Below, piece by piece: positions 27,979 through 38,104 of a stretch of 64,000 nucleotides of DNA. The position numbers and the translations under genes were made by a program. Under the pieces are notes generated by a model that worked only from the letters and a program-made list of their open reading frames with translations, searched no databases and was not told the DNA's origin. Position 1 is the stretch's first letter. Every line of letters begins with the position of its first letter. The DNA comes from Pseudomonas flexibilis (GTDB lineage: Bacteria; Pseudomonadota; Gammaproteobacteria; Pseudomonadales; Pseudomonadaceae), in assembly GCF_000802425.1 (NCBI RefSeq), contig NZ_JRUD01000002.1, positions 1-64,000 on the forward strand. The letters are read 5' to 3'.

Positions 27979-29055
27979 ATGCGCCCCCTCGTCGCCACGG
28001 TCGATCTGGCCGCCATCCGTCACAACTACGCCCAGGCCAAGCGCTGTGCGCCGGGGCGGCGCGCCCTGGCGGTGGTCAAGGCCGATGCCTACGGTCACGG
28101 CGCGGCCATGGTGGCGACGGCGCTGGCCGAGGAGGCCGACGGGTTCGCCGTGTGCTGTGTGGAGGAGGCCCGCGTGGTGCGCGCCAATGCGCCCAAGGCG
28201 CGCATCCTGCTGCTGGAAGGCTGCTTCGACGAGGAAGACTGGCGCACGGCCGTGGCGCTCAACCTGGATGTGGCGGTGCAGGGCACTGAGCAGGCCGAGC
28301 GCCTGTTGATGCTGCGCAGCGACCGCCAGCTCAACGTCTGGCTCAAGCTGGATTCCGGCATGCACCGGCTGGGCTTCTCCGCCGAGGAGATCCGTCATTG
28401 GGCCGAACGCCTGCGCGCCGCGCCGCAGGTGGCCGAAGTCAACCTGATCAGCCACCTGGCCTGTGCCGACGAACGGGGTCACGAGCTCACCGGCCAGCAG
28501 CTGGATTGCTATGTCGACCTTCAGGACGTGGCGTTCGACCAGCGCAGTTTCGCCAACTCCGCCGCGGTGCTGACCTTCGCCCCGGCGCACATGGACTGGG
28601 TCCGGCCGGGGATCATGCTCTACGGCGCCTCGCCGTTCACCGGGATGAGCGCCGCCGAGCTGGGCCTCACGCCGGCCATGAGCCTGACCGCGCAGATCAT
28701 CGCGCTGCACGATGTGCCGGCTGGCGAGGGGGTGGGCTACGGCGCCGCCTGGGTGGCGCAGCGGCCGTCGCGCATCGCCACGGTCAGCTGCGGTTACGCC
28801 GACGGTTACCCGCGGCACGCGCCGTCCGGCACGCCGGTGGTGGTGCGCGGCCGGCGCGTGCCGCTGGCCGGCCGGGTGTCCATGGACATGCTGGCCATCG
28901 ACGTCACCGACCTGCCGGAGGCGCGCATCGGCGATGCAGTGGAACTGTGGGGTGCCCAGCTGTCGGTCGACGAGGTCGCGAAGGCTGCCGGGACCATCGG
29001 CTACGAGCTGCTGACCAAGGTCACCGCCCGGGTACGCCGCGAGTACCGATCGTAG
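27979..29055 (+). CDS. alr: Alanine racemase
   Basis: A PLP enzyme that interconverts L- and D-alanine for peptidoglycan. The 358-residue protein has the PLP lysine in AVVKADAYGHG (about residue 34), the substrate region HRLGF, and the catalytic tyrosine in GYGAAWVA of the C-terminal barrel. Linkage to dnaB favours the biosynthetic Alr over the catabolic DadX, which normally accompanies dadA. The 110-base gap before it shows no clear promoter. Confidence 0.95.
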   Translation: MRPLVATVDLAAIRHNYAQAKRCAPGRRALAVVKADAYGHGAAMVATALAEEADGFAVCCVEEARVVRANAPKARILLLEGCFDEEDWRTAVALNLDVAVQGTEQAERLLMLRSDRQLNVWLKLDSGMHRLGFSAEEIRHWAERLRAAPQVAEVNLISHLACADERGHELTGQQLDCYVDLQDVAFDQRSFANSAAVLTFAPAHMDWVRPGIMLYGASPFTGMSAAELGLTPAMSLTAQIIALHDVPAGEGVGYGAAWVAQRPSRIATVSCGYADGYPRHAPSGTPVVVRGRRVPLAGRVSMDMLAIDVTDLPEARIGDAVELWGAQLSVDEVAKAAGTIGYELLTKVTARVRREYRS

Positions 29056-29110
29056 GCGCTACCGGCCACTGCCAAACCCGAGCGTCCTTGTCGGACTTGT
29101 TCACTTTTTG

Positions 29111-29119
29111 TGCTATATT
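29111..29119 (+). promoter_or_regulatory. Extended -10 promoter upstream of the YgiQ gene
   Basis: TGCTATATT (29111-29119) matches an extended -10 (TGn plus TATATT). No good -35 lies at 16-18 bases. The start would be about 29 bases before the ATG at 29155. Confidence 0.45.
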
Positions 29120-29154
29120 CCGCGCCCTTTTTCGTATTGCCCCTGGTTCCGTCC

Positions 29155-31452
<2,298 letters not shown>

Positions 31453-31454
31453 GC

Positions 31455-31532
31455 CCGTAGGGTGGACAACGTTTTCCTTGTCCACCATCGCGCCGGTACG
31501 GCGCGCGGTGGATCGGTGGGGCGCGATCCAGG
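31455..31532. repeat. GTAGGGTGG-family repeat, copy 2 (reverse orientation)
   Basis: Starts three bases after the YgiQ stop. The first hairpin pairs GGTGGACAA with TTGTCCACC around CGTTTTCC, the reverse complement of the ACAA hairpin of other copies. After a GC-rich spacer (CGCGCCGGTACGGCGCGC), a degraded second hairpin pairs TGGATC with GATCCA. The outer CCCTAC end is lost. Confidence 0.75.
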
Positions 31533-31576
31533 CCCCCTGCCGCCGGAACGGCGGCCAAGGCGATGCCTTGACCGCC

Positions 31577-32590
31577 CTACTCGACGACGAAGCGCACCAC
31601 CCCGATCAACTGACCGGCTTCGGTCACCACCTGCACCTGCCACCTGCCGCGTGGGTCGGGCGGGAAGTTGCGCTTGTGGGTCCAGGCCCGGTAGCCCGCT
31701 TCGCGGCCGCCCTGGATCGAAAGGGTGATGCGGTCCACCTCCTTGCCGTTCAATCTCCAGACGTGCTGAATGCGCTCTGACAGGCCGCGCGGCGCACTGA
31801 TCGCTGTGTAGGCGTACAGACCCTCAGCATTCAGGCGCTCCACGCTGACCCGCCGCAACCGTTCGGTAGGTGCCCGCTCGCGCACCTCGTGGGCGATGGC
31901 GACCTGGTTCAGCCACAGGGTCGCCGGCGGCACCCACAGCCGTGCCAGCCAGCCGGCGCCGGCCAGCGCCACCAGCAACAGGGGGGCCAGCAGCCAGCGG
32001 CGCCAGCCCGTTCCGGTGAGTGCCGCGAGGCTGGGCAGGGCCAGCAGCAGGGCGATGCCCAGCGCCCAGCGGTAGCTCTGCGCGGTGTCCAATTGCAGGA
32101 TGATCGGCAGCGCGGTGAGCAGCACGGCGAACAGCGTCAGGCTGTGGAACGCCAGGTACAGCCAGCGGCGCGTCGCCAGGCCCCGGTAGTAGATCGGGTC
32201 GACGATCGAGACCAGCGCGGCCAGGCCCAGCACACCGGTAAACGCGGCCTGGCCGGTATTCCAGCTGGTGGTGATGAAGAAGAACGGCAGGATAAAGAAC
32301 AGACTCTCCTGGTGGATCATCTGCGTCGCGTAGTGCAGCAGCGGCGGCGGCAGGCGCAGGCCGAAGCGCCGCTCCAGCCAGCGGTACAGGGTGTGACCCA
32401 GTGCCAGCCACAGCCAGCTGACCAGCATCACCACGGCGATCACCTTGGCCAGCCCGGCCTGGCGATCGACCAGCAGAAAGCTGGCCAGTCCGGACACGAA
32501 GCCGAACAGCGCGACCAGCCCGGGATAGCGTTTGAGAAAGGCGGTCACCCGCTCGATCAGCGGGTGCAGGGAGTCGATCCAGCGGGGCAT
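31577..32590 (-). CDS. Membrane protein with DUF5924 and DUF2914 regions
   Basis: A 337-residue protein with about eight hydrophobic helices in the first 220 residues, then a soluble C-terminal domain (TLWLNQVAIAHEVRERAPTERL ... IQHVWRLNGKEVDRITLSIQG) of the DUF2914 type. That domain occurs alone or fused to membrane or helix-turn-helix regions. The function is unknown. The start at ATG 32590 is uncertain: a GTG three codons upstream is possible and neither has a clear ribosome site. It is convergent with the YgiQ gene across repeat copy 2. Confidence 0.8.
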   Translation of the reverse strand: MPRWIDSLHPLIERVTAFLKRYPGLVALFGFVSGLASFLLVDRQAGLAKVIAVVMLVSWLWLALGHTLYRWLERRFGLRLPPPLLHYATQMIHQESLFFILPFFFITTSWNTGQAAFTGVLGLAALVSIVDPIYYRGLATRRWLYLAFHSLTLFAVLLTALPIILQLDTAQSYRWALGIALLLALPSLAALTGTGWRRWLLAPLLLVALAGAGWLARLWVPPATLWLNQVAIAHEVRERAPTERLRRVSVERLNAEGLYAYTAISAPRGLSERIQHVWRLNGKEVDRITLSIQGGREAGYRAWTHKRNFPPDPRGRWQVQVVTEAGQLIGVVRFVVE

Positions 32591-32671
32591 GCGGCACACG
32601 AAGCGAAACTGACGACCGGATGGCCGCCGTGCCGATAAGACCCCCGTCGGGGTTAAAAGGTTGCGGACAAG

Positions 32672-32743
32672 CTACAGGGCGTTGCCGCACGCCGCCGAGG
32701 CATAGCTGGCCAGCAGGTTGCGCAGCAGTTCTTCAAGACCCAT
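32672..32743 (-). CDS. Candidate 23-residue small protein
   Basis: A minus-strand frame MGLEELLRNLLASYASAACGNAL (start 32743, stop 32672) has a very strong ribosome site, GGAGGA, seven bases before its ATG. It is amphipathic at the N terminus and has one Cys. A short stem (CCCCG/CGGGG, 32641-32653) followed by a few pyrimidines could terminate it. No homologue is known to me; it could be a leader peptide for the DUF5924 gene downstream, which starts 82 bases after its stop. Confidence 0.4.
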   Translation of the reverse strand: MGLEELLRNLLASYASAACGNAL

Positions 32744-32903
32744 GGGAACGTCCTCCGTTCGGTAACGGCTGCCATGCTAGGCCGCCCCGGTCGCCGCGGC
32801 TCGTTGAAGCTTTGCATGGCAACGATAGCCTCGTCGTGGCGACGGAACCCCGCCCGAGTCCATGCGTCTACCGGCTCAACCACTCGCTGACCGGAGAACC
32901 CTC

Positions 32904-33353
32904 ATGATCCGTCGACTCGCCCTGGTTGCTTTGCTGTCCTTGCCCGCCGCGCCCCTGTGGGCCGCTGAATGCAGCGTGGACATCGACTCCACCGACCAGA
33001 TGACCTACAGCACCAACGCAATCGAAATCGCCAAGAGTTGCCAGCAGTTCACCGTCAACCTGAAGCACGTTGGCCAGTTGCCGAAGAACGTCATGGGCCA
33101 CAACTGGGTGCTCACCCGGCAGGCGGACATGACGCCGGTGGTCAACGAGGGCGCCGCGGCCGGCCTGGATAACGACTACCTGAAGGCCGATGACTCCCGC
33201 ATCCTGGCGCATACCAAGATGATCGGCGGGGGCGAAAGCACGTCCGTCACCTTTGACGTGGCGCAACTGCAGGCGGATGGACAGTACATGTTCTTCTGCA
33301 CCTTCCCAGGGCACGCGGCCGTCATGAAGGGTACCGTCACGCTTGTGGATTGA
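32904..33353 (+). CDS. azu: Azurin (periplasmic blue copper protein)
   Basis: Azurin is a periplasmic type 1 copper electron carrier. The 149-residue precursor has a signal peptide [20 protein letters not shown] cleaved before AECSVDI. The copper ligands are in place: His66 (NVMGHNW, mature His46), Cys132, His137 and Met141 ([12 protein letters not shown], mature 112/117/121). The Cys23-Cys46 pair matches the structural disulfide. GGAG lies eight bases before the ATG. No Anr box (TTGAT-N4-ATCAA) is visible directly upstream. Confidence 0.98.
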   Translation: MIRRLALVALLSLPAAPLWAAECSVDIDSTDQMTYSTNAIEIAKSCQQFTVNLKHVGQLPKNVMGHNWVLTRQADMTPVVNEGAAAGLDNDYLKADDSRILAHTKMIGGGESTSVTFDVAQLQADGQYMFFCTFPGHAAVMKGTVTLVD

Positions 33354-33814
33354 TTGCGCTGCGTTCGGGCTGGGTAGGCGGCAGGAAGTTGTCCAGAAAA
33401 CCTGTGGGCCTTCCTGTGCATAAGTGGCGGGAAACGTGCGGGAAGTCACGCCATTCGGGGCCTCCAGCACTTTGTCCGCTTTTTGTGCAGCGCAGAAAAT
33501 GTCCACTTAACAAGCGCTTAGCACACTTGAGTGGCGCGAGGAAAGCCTGATCTTTTTCCCCAGAAGCTGTGGATAAGTCTGTGGATAGCGGGCGGAAAAC
33601 CGGAGGTGGGCAGCGGCTCCCGTGGCTTGGCCGAGGTTGTCGGTTTTTTGCGCAAGAGCAACCAGCCCGTCGGGCGGATGGGGTCGACGGGCCGGTCGCG
33701 GTGCCAATTCCATGGCACGGCGATCATTGTGCATGAACGGTGCCATTACTTTGATCTCAATCAGGTTTGCCAGAGGTTGGCGCCGGGCGGCCTTTGGTTG
33801 ACCGAGGGGCTTCT
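33354..33814. other. Long gene-free stretch with DnaA-box-like sites
   Basis: About 460 bases between azurin and the desaturase operators have no gene with a plausible start. TGTGCATAA (33415-33423) and TGTGGATAA (33568-33576) are exact reverse-strand matches to the DnaA box TTATnCACA, and TGTGGATAG (33580-33588) differs from it by one base; the last two lie in the same phase, 12 bases apart. The surrounding sequence is somewhat less GC-rich than the coding DNA. Confidence 0.5.
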
Positions 33815-33832
33815 AGTGAACAAGCGTTGACT
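33815..33832. promoter_or_regulatory. DesT-like operator 1 of desCB
   Basis: AGTGAAC-AAGC-GTTGACT is an imperfect 18-base palindrome that fits the DesT-type site (AGTnAACGCTTGTTnACT, read on the other strand). It contains TTGACT (33827-33832), which could serve as a -35 element. Confidence 0.7.
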
Positions 33833-33854
33833 CAAGGCCTGCCCTCTGGCAGTT

Positions 33855-33872
33855 TGTGCACGCTTGTTCACT
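33855..33872. promoter_or_regulatory. DesT-like operator 2 of desCB
   Basis: TGTGCACGCTTGTTCACT keeps the right half and core of the DesT site (CGCTTGTTCACT) with a weaker left half. It lies 40 bases from operator 1 (centre to centre) and 15 bases before the desC start. Confidence 0.65.
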
Positions 33873-33886
33873 CAAATGGATCCTGC

Positions 33887-34981
33887 ATGCCCTCTTTCGT
33901 TTTCTCCTCTGCCGGCTGGCTCCAGCCGTTGCGCCTGCTGGTGGCGCACGGCTGGCTGCGCGAAGCCGGCGTGGACGCCTGGCTTGGTGCGCTACGCGCC
34001 GACTGGCGACTCAACCGTACCTTCGCGCGCGTGCATTCCCTGCGCTGGGTCGCCGCCGACATGCTGGCGTTGCGCCTGAAGGCGAACCGCAACTGGCCGG
34101 GCGCGCGACCCGGCCAGGCGGTGCTGGTGTATGGCGAGCGCGATGGCGTGCGCCTGGCGCGCTGCTACAGCCTGACCGCCGTGCGTGGGCGCGTGCTGGA
34201 GCTGGCCATTAAGCGCCAACCTGGCGGGCGTTTCGCCGATAAGCTGATCGACACCCTCCTGCCCGGCGATGTGCTGGAACTGGGCGCGCCAAGCGGTGAG
34301 CTGGAGTGGCCCCGGGACGCCGATTCCGGCGTGCTGCTGCTGGCCGCCGGCAGCGGTATCACCGCCCTGTATGGCCTGCTGCGCGAAGCGCTGGCCAAGG
34401 GCTGCAAACAGCCGGTCTGGCTGCTGCATTCGGTGCGCCGGCGCGAACAGCGCGCCTTCGTGCCCGAGCTGCAGGCACTGATGGCGCGCCACCCCAATCT
34501 GCGCGTGCAATGGCTGATCACCGGAGAGCCGGCCGGGGAGGGCGAACTGCATGGCCGCCTGGGCGCCGAGCACCTGCGCGATCTGCCGGCCCATTCGCTG
34601 CTGGCCTGTGGTCCGCACGGCTTCGTACAAAAGGCGCTGAGCCTGTGGAGTGCCGAGCCGCGTGCCGGCACGGCGCAATGGGAAGCCTTCAGCCCGCCAC
34701 CCGCCCAGGTCGCCGGGGCGGGGCAGGCCGTGCGCCTGGAATTCGCCCGCTCCGGTCTGCGCGCCGAGGGTGACGACCAGCGTTCCCTGCTGGAACAGGC
34801 CGAGGCCCGTGGCCTCAAGCCCAAGCATGGCTGTCGACAGGGCATCTGTACCGAATGCACCTGCCAGCTGCTGGAGGGCCGCGTGCGCGACCTGCGCAGC
34901 GGCCGCGAAACCAGCGAGCCCGGCCAGCCGATCCGCATCTGCGTCAGCGCCCCGCTGAGCGATGTGCGCATCGACCTCTGA
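33887..34981 (+). CDS. desC: Ferredoxin-NADPH reductase of the acyl-CoA desaturase (DesC-like)
   Basis: DesC feeds electrons from NADPH to the DesB desaturase. The 364-residue protein has an FNR-type FAD domain (LARCYSLTAV), an NAD(P)-binding part (LLLAAGSGITALYGLLREA and LLACGPHGFVQKAL) and a C-terminal plant-type 2Fe-2S ferredoxin domain with GCRQGICTECTCQL, whose cysteines bind the cluster. The ATG at 33887 lies 15 bases after operator 2; a frame extension to 33767 would include both operators and is rejected. desB follows after 33 bases. Confidence 0.92.
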   Translation: MPSFVFSSAGWLQPLRLLVAHGWLREAGVDAWLGALRADWRLNRTFARVHSLRWVAADMLALRLKANRNWPGARPGQAVLVYGERDGVRLARCYSLTAVRGRVLELAIKRQPGGRFADKLIDTLLPGDVLELGAPSGELEWPRDADSGVLLLAAGSGITALYGLLREALAKGCKQPVWLLHSVRRREQRAFVPELQALMARHPNLRVQWLITGEPAGEGELHGRLGAEHLRDLPAHSLLACGPHGFVQKALSLWSAEPRAGTAQWEAFSPPPAQVAGAGQAVRLEFARSGLRAEGDDQRSLLEQAEARGLKPKHGCRQGICTECTCQLLEGRVRDLRSGRETSEPGQPIRICVSAPLSDVRIDL

Positions 34982-35014
34982 CCGACCGCTCCCATTCCCT
35001 GATTCGAGACACCG

Positions 35015-36085
35015 ATGCGTACCGACCGTGAACTGACCCCCGCCGAACTGGATGCGTTCGGCGCCGAGCTCGACGCCCTGCGCGAGCGTACCCTGGCCGA
35101 CCTGGGCGCGGCCGATGCCCGCTACATCCGCCGTGTCCGCGCCGCCGTGCGCCTGTGCTGCACGGCCGGCCGCGTGCTGCTGATGTTCGGCTGGTTCCCG
35201 CCGACCTGGCTGCTCGGCACCCTGCTGCTGGGCCTGGGCAAGATCCTGGAGAACATGGAGCTGGGTCACAACGTGATGCACGGCCAGTACGACTGGATGA
35301 ACGATCCGGAGCTCAACGGCCAGCGCTACGAGTGGGACATCGTCGGCCCGGCCGACTTCTGGCGGCATACCCACAATCACCTGCACCACACCTATACCAA
35401 CGTGATCGGCAGGGACGACGACATCGGCTACGGCCTGCTGCGCCTGTTCCCCGAGCAGCGCTGGAAACCCTTCTACCGCCGCCAGGTGCTATGGGCCACC
35501 CTGCAGGCGCTGCTGTTCCAGTACGCCGTGGCGGTGCAGCACGTGAAGCTGGACAAGTACTTCAAGGGTCGCATCAGCAAGGATGAAGTGCGCCCGCTGC
35601 AGCGCCAGATGAACGGCAAGATCGTCCGCCAGTGGGCCAAGGACTACCTGTTCTTCCCGCTGCTGGCCCTGCTGATCGGCGCCAACGCCCTGGCGGTGCT
35701 GACCGGCAATCTCGTGGCCAACCTGCTGCGCAACCTGTGGACCTTCGCGGTGATCTTCTGCGGGCATTTCACCGAGAAGGCCGCGGTGTTCCCGGCCGAG
35801 GTGCTGGAGAACGAGAGTCGGGGTCACTGGTACCTGCGCCAGCTGCGTGGTTCCAGCAACCTGGAGGGCGGCCCGCTGTTCCACATCCTCACCGGCAACC
35901 TCAGTCATCAGATCGAGCACCACCTGTATCCGGACATCCCGGCGCGGCGCTATGCGGAAATGGCCCGCGAAGTCCGCCAGATCGCCGCGCGCTACGGCCA
36001 GGAATACAACACCGGACGCATGAGCCGGCAGATCGCCACGGTGTTCCGGCGCATCTGGGTGTACCGCAAGCCACAGGCGGTGTAA
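35015..36085 (+). CDS. desB: Acyl-CoA delta-9 desaturase (DesB-like)
   Basis: An integral-membrane di-iron desaturase that introduces a double bond into exogenous acyl-CoA chains. The 356-residue protein carries the three His boxes: GHNVMHGQ, HTHNHLHHTYTN and HQIEHHLYPDIP. There are two pairs of membrane segments (about residues 50-75 and 215-250). It is cotranscribed with desC from a DesT-controlled promoter. The desT gene lies convergently downstream, beyond two repeat elements. Confidence 0.93.
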   Translation: MRTDRELTPAELDAFGAELDALRERTLADLGAADARYIRRVRAAVRLCCTAGRVLLMFGWFPPTWLLGTLLLGLGKILENMELGHNVMHGQYDWMNDPELNGQRYEWDIVGPADFWRHTHNHLHHTYTNVIGRDDDIGYGLLRLFPEQRWKPFYRRQVLWATLQALLFQYAVAVQHVKLDKYFKGRISKDEVRPLQRQMNGKIVRQWAKDYLFFPLLALLIGANALAVLTGNLVANLLRNLWTFAVIFCGHFTEKAAVFPAEVLENESRGHWYLRQLRGSSNLEGGPLFHILTGNLSHQIEHHLYPDIPARRYAEMAREVRQIAARYGQEYNTGRMSRQIATVFRRIWVYRKPQAV

Positions 36086-36103
36086 GCGTGAGCCGCACTT
36101 GGA

Positions 36104-36198
36104 CGTAGGGTGGCCCGCGCTTCACCGGGCCACCGACGCGCCGCGAGGCGCGCCGTTCCGGCGCGGTGGTGGACAAGGAAAACGTTGTCCACCCTACG
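36104..36198. repeat. GTAGGGTGG-family repeat, copy 3 (complete)
   Basis: A complete unit with ends CGTAGGGTGG and CCACCCTACG. The left hairpin is GGTGGCCC/GGGCCACC, the spacer is a GC palindrome (GGCGCGCCGTTCCGGCGCG), and the right hairpin is GGTGGACAA/TTGTCCACC with loop GGAAAACG. It lies 18 bases after the desB stop. Confidence 0.88.
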
Positions 36199-36227
36199 CC
36201 TGTCGCAACCGCACGAGGCGCTGTGAA

Positions 36228-36324
36228 CGTAGGGTGGCTCGCGCTTCACCGAGCCACCGTGCGCGCCACGAGGCGCGCCGTGCCCGGCGCGATGGTGGAC
36301 AAGGAAGGCGTTGTCCACCTTACG
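36228..36324. repeat. GTAGGGTGG-family repeat, copy 4 (complete)
   Basis: A tandem neighbour of copy 3 with the same layout. The left stem is now GGTGGCTC/GAGCCACC, so the variable triplet changed from CCC/GGG to CTC/GAG with pairing kept. The right hairpin again has ACAA/TTGT, loop GGAAGGCG; the right end is CCACCTTACG. Confidence 0.88.
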
Positions 36325-36346
36325 CCGCTCTACCCGGTCGCAGCGC

Positions 36347-36979
36347 CTACTCCGCCTTGCGCCCCAGTCCGCGCCAGTGGCGGCCGCCGATCATGATGAA
36401 GCGCAGCTGCTGGGTGATCTTGGCTTCCGGCTGCAGGTGCGGGGGCAGGGTGTCGGCCGGCGGGTCGATGAGTTCCGGCAGGGTGGCGAACACCGTCTTC
36501 ACCACCAGGTCGGCGACCACGTCGATGGCGTCCCCGTCCAGGTGCGGCATGCGGTTCATCAGCTTGAGGTCGGCGGCCAGGTCGTCGGTGATGCGCTGGC
36601 GCAACGCGGCGATGGCCTGGCGCACCAGCTGCGAGCCGCCGTACTGCTCGCGGGCCAGGAACAGAAACTGGCCGCGATTGGCGCTCACCGCATCGAGGAA
36701 GATGCGCGTGCTCGCCTCGATCAGCCCCTGGTGTTCGAACTCGTTCTGGCGCACCTCGCGCAGCGTGGCGCGAAAGGTCTCGCCCACCTCGGCGACCAGC
36801 GCCAGCCCCAGGGCATCCATGTCGCTGAAATGCCGGTAGAAGCCGGTCGGCACGATGCCGGCGTGGCGCGCCACTTCGCGCAGGCTCAGGCTGCCGAAGC
36901 CGCGACCGCTCTCCATCAACAGGCGGGCGGCGTCCATCAGGGCCTGGCGGGTCTGCAGTTTCTGTTCGGCGCGGGTCAT
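36347..36979 (-). CDS. desT: TetR-family regulator of desaturation (DesT-like)
   Basis: DesT senses the acyl-CoA pool and represses desCB when unsaturated acyl-CoA is bound. The 210-residue protein has a TetR helix-turn-helix (LSLREVARHAGIVPTGFYRHFSDMD) and a helical ligand domain (EHQGLIEASTRIFLDAVSANRGQFLF). The start at 36979 (MTRAEQKLQTRQALMDAA) has GGAAGAA upstream. It is convergent with desB here. The two palindromes before desC match the sites expected for this regulator. Confidence 0.85.
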   Translation of the reverse strand: MTRAEQKLQTRQALMDAARLLMESGRGFGSLSLREVARHAGIVPTGFYRHFSDMDALGLALVAEVGETFRATLREVRQNEFEHQGLIEASTRIFLDAVSANRGQFLFLAREQYGGSQLVRQAIAALRQRITDDLAADLKLMNRMPHLDGDAIDVVADLVVKTVFATLPELIDPPADTLPPHLQPEAKITQQLRFIMIGGRHWRGLGRKAE

Positions 36980-37173
36980 GGGCGGGCGTTCTTCCGGTGG
37001 GCGCAGGGGGTGCACTCTAGCAAATGCCCCGCCTCGCGTGGCCGCTTTGGGGGCGGGAATGAGACTTCCGCCGGTCGTCCGCCGGGATGGCGGCACGGAC
37101 GCTGGCGTACCCCTTGCATGGGCCGGCGCCATTCTGCGGGGGCGTCAGAGGCCCGGCATTTCGGAGAGGTGCG

Positions 37174-38070
37174 ATGGCGGCGGTGCAGGCAATTTTGCCG
37201 ATCTTCCTGTTGATTCTGCTCGGTTACTGGATCGGGCGCCGGCAATGGCTTGCGTCGGACGCGGCCAGCGGCCTGTCGACGCTGACCTTCAAGCTGTTCA
37301 TGCCGCTGGTGCTGTTCACCGGCATTGCCCGCGCGAACCTGGCCGAAGGCCTGTCGCCGCACCTGCTGCTGGCCTATTTCCTGCCGGCGCTGGGGCTGTT
37401 TGCGCTGGTCAGTCTGCTGGCCCACCGACGACTCGGCCGGGCCACGCCGCTGGGCCTGGCCGCCGCCTATTCCAACAACGTGCTGATCGGCATTCCCCTG
37501 GTGGCCTCGGTGCTCGGCGCGCCGAGCATGGTCTACGTGTTCGCCATCCTGGTGTTCCACAGCCTGCTGCTGTTCAGCGTGCAAAGCCTGTACGCGGCGT
37601 TCGGTACCGGCGAGAAGGTGCGCCTGAGCAGCCTGCTGGGCAACCTGGCCAATCCGCTGATCGTCGGCCTGCTGCTCGGCGCCCTGCTGAATGTCTCCGG
37701 CCTGCCGCTGCCGGCGCCGTTCTGGCGGCTGGCCGATTGGCTGGCCGGCGCGGCGCTGCCCTGCGCCCTGCTGGTGCTGGGCCTGAGCCTGTCGCGCTTC
37801 CGGCTGATGCCGGATGGAGCATCCTGGGCGCTGACCCTGGTCAAGCTGGTGGCCTTCCCGGCGCTGGTCTACCTGCTCGCCGGCGCCCTGGGGCTGCCGG
37901 ATGCCGCGCGCGCCGTGCTGGTGGTGCTCGCCGCCTGCCCGAGCGGGGTGAATGTGCTGGGCTTCGTGCGCAAGCCCGAGGACAGTCGCACCGTCAGCGC
38001 CACCGTGTTCCTCTCCACGCTGCTCGCCGCCGTCGGCCTGCCGCTGTGGCTGAGCGTCCTGCACGTGTGA
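37174..38070 (+). CDS. AEC-family transporter (auxin efflux carrier type)
   Basis: A 298-residue membrane protein of the AEC/BART superfamily with about ten helices in two inverted halves (QAILPIFLLILLGYWIGRRQW ... NLANPLIVGLLLGALLNVSGL). Such proteins export small carboxylates or similar metabolites; no substrate can be read from the sequence. The start at 37174 follows GGAGAGG; an in-frame ATG at 37087 would add a non-hydrophobic, non-family leader. It is divergent from the DesT gene across about 190 bases with no clear operator. Confidence 0.88.
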   Translation: MAAVQAILPIFLLILLGYWIGRRQWLASDAASGLSTLTFKLFMPLVLFTGIARANLAEGLSPHLLLAYFLPALGLFALVSLLAHRRLGRATPLGLAAAYSNNVLIGIPLVASVLGAPSMVYVFAILVFHSLLLFSVQSLYAAFGTGEKVRLSSLLGNLANPLIVGLLLGALLNVSGLPLPAPFWRLADWLAGAALPCALLVLGLSLSRFRLMPDGASWALTLVKLVAFPALVYLLAGALGLPDAARAVLVVLAACPSGVNVLGFVRKPEDSRTVSATVFLSTLLAAVGLPLWLSVLHV

Positions 38071-38104
38071 TACTGGCGGGCCTGCAACGGCAATGGAGGC
38101 CCGC

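Noticed and set aside
32653-32883. A 76-residue minus-strand frame near azurin
   Set aside because: No ribosome site, composition of random high-GC sequence, and it overlaps the better-supported 23-residue frame in another frame.
32800-32903. An Anr/Dnr box for azurin
   Set aside because: Azurin genes in Pseudomonas can be Anr-controlled, but no TTGAT-N4-ATCAA-like site is present in the 100 bases upstream of the start.
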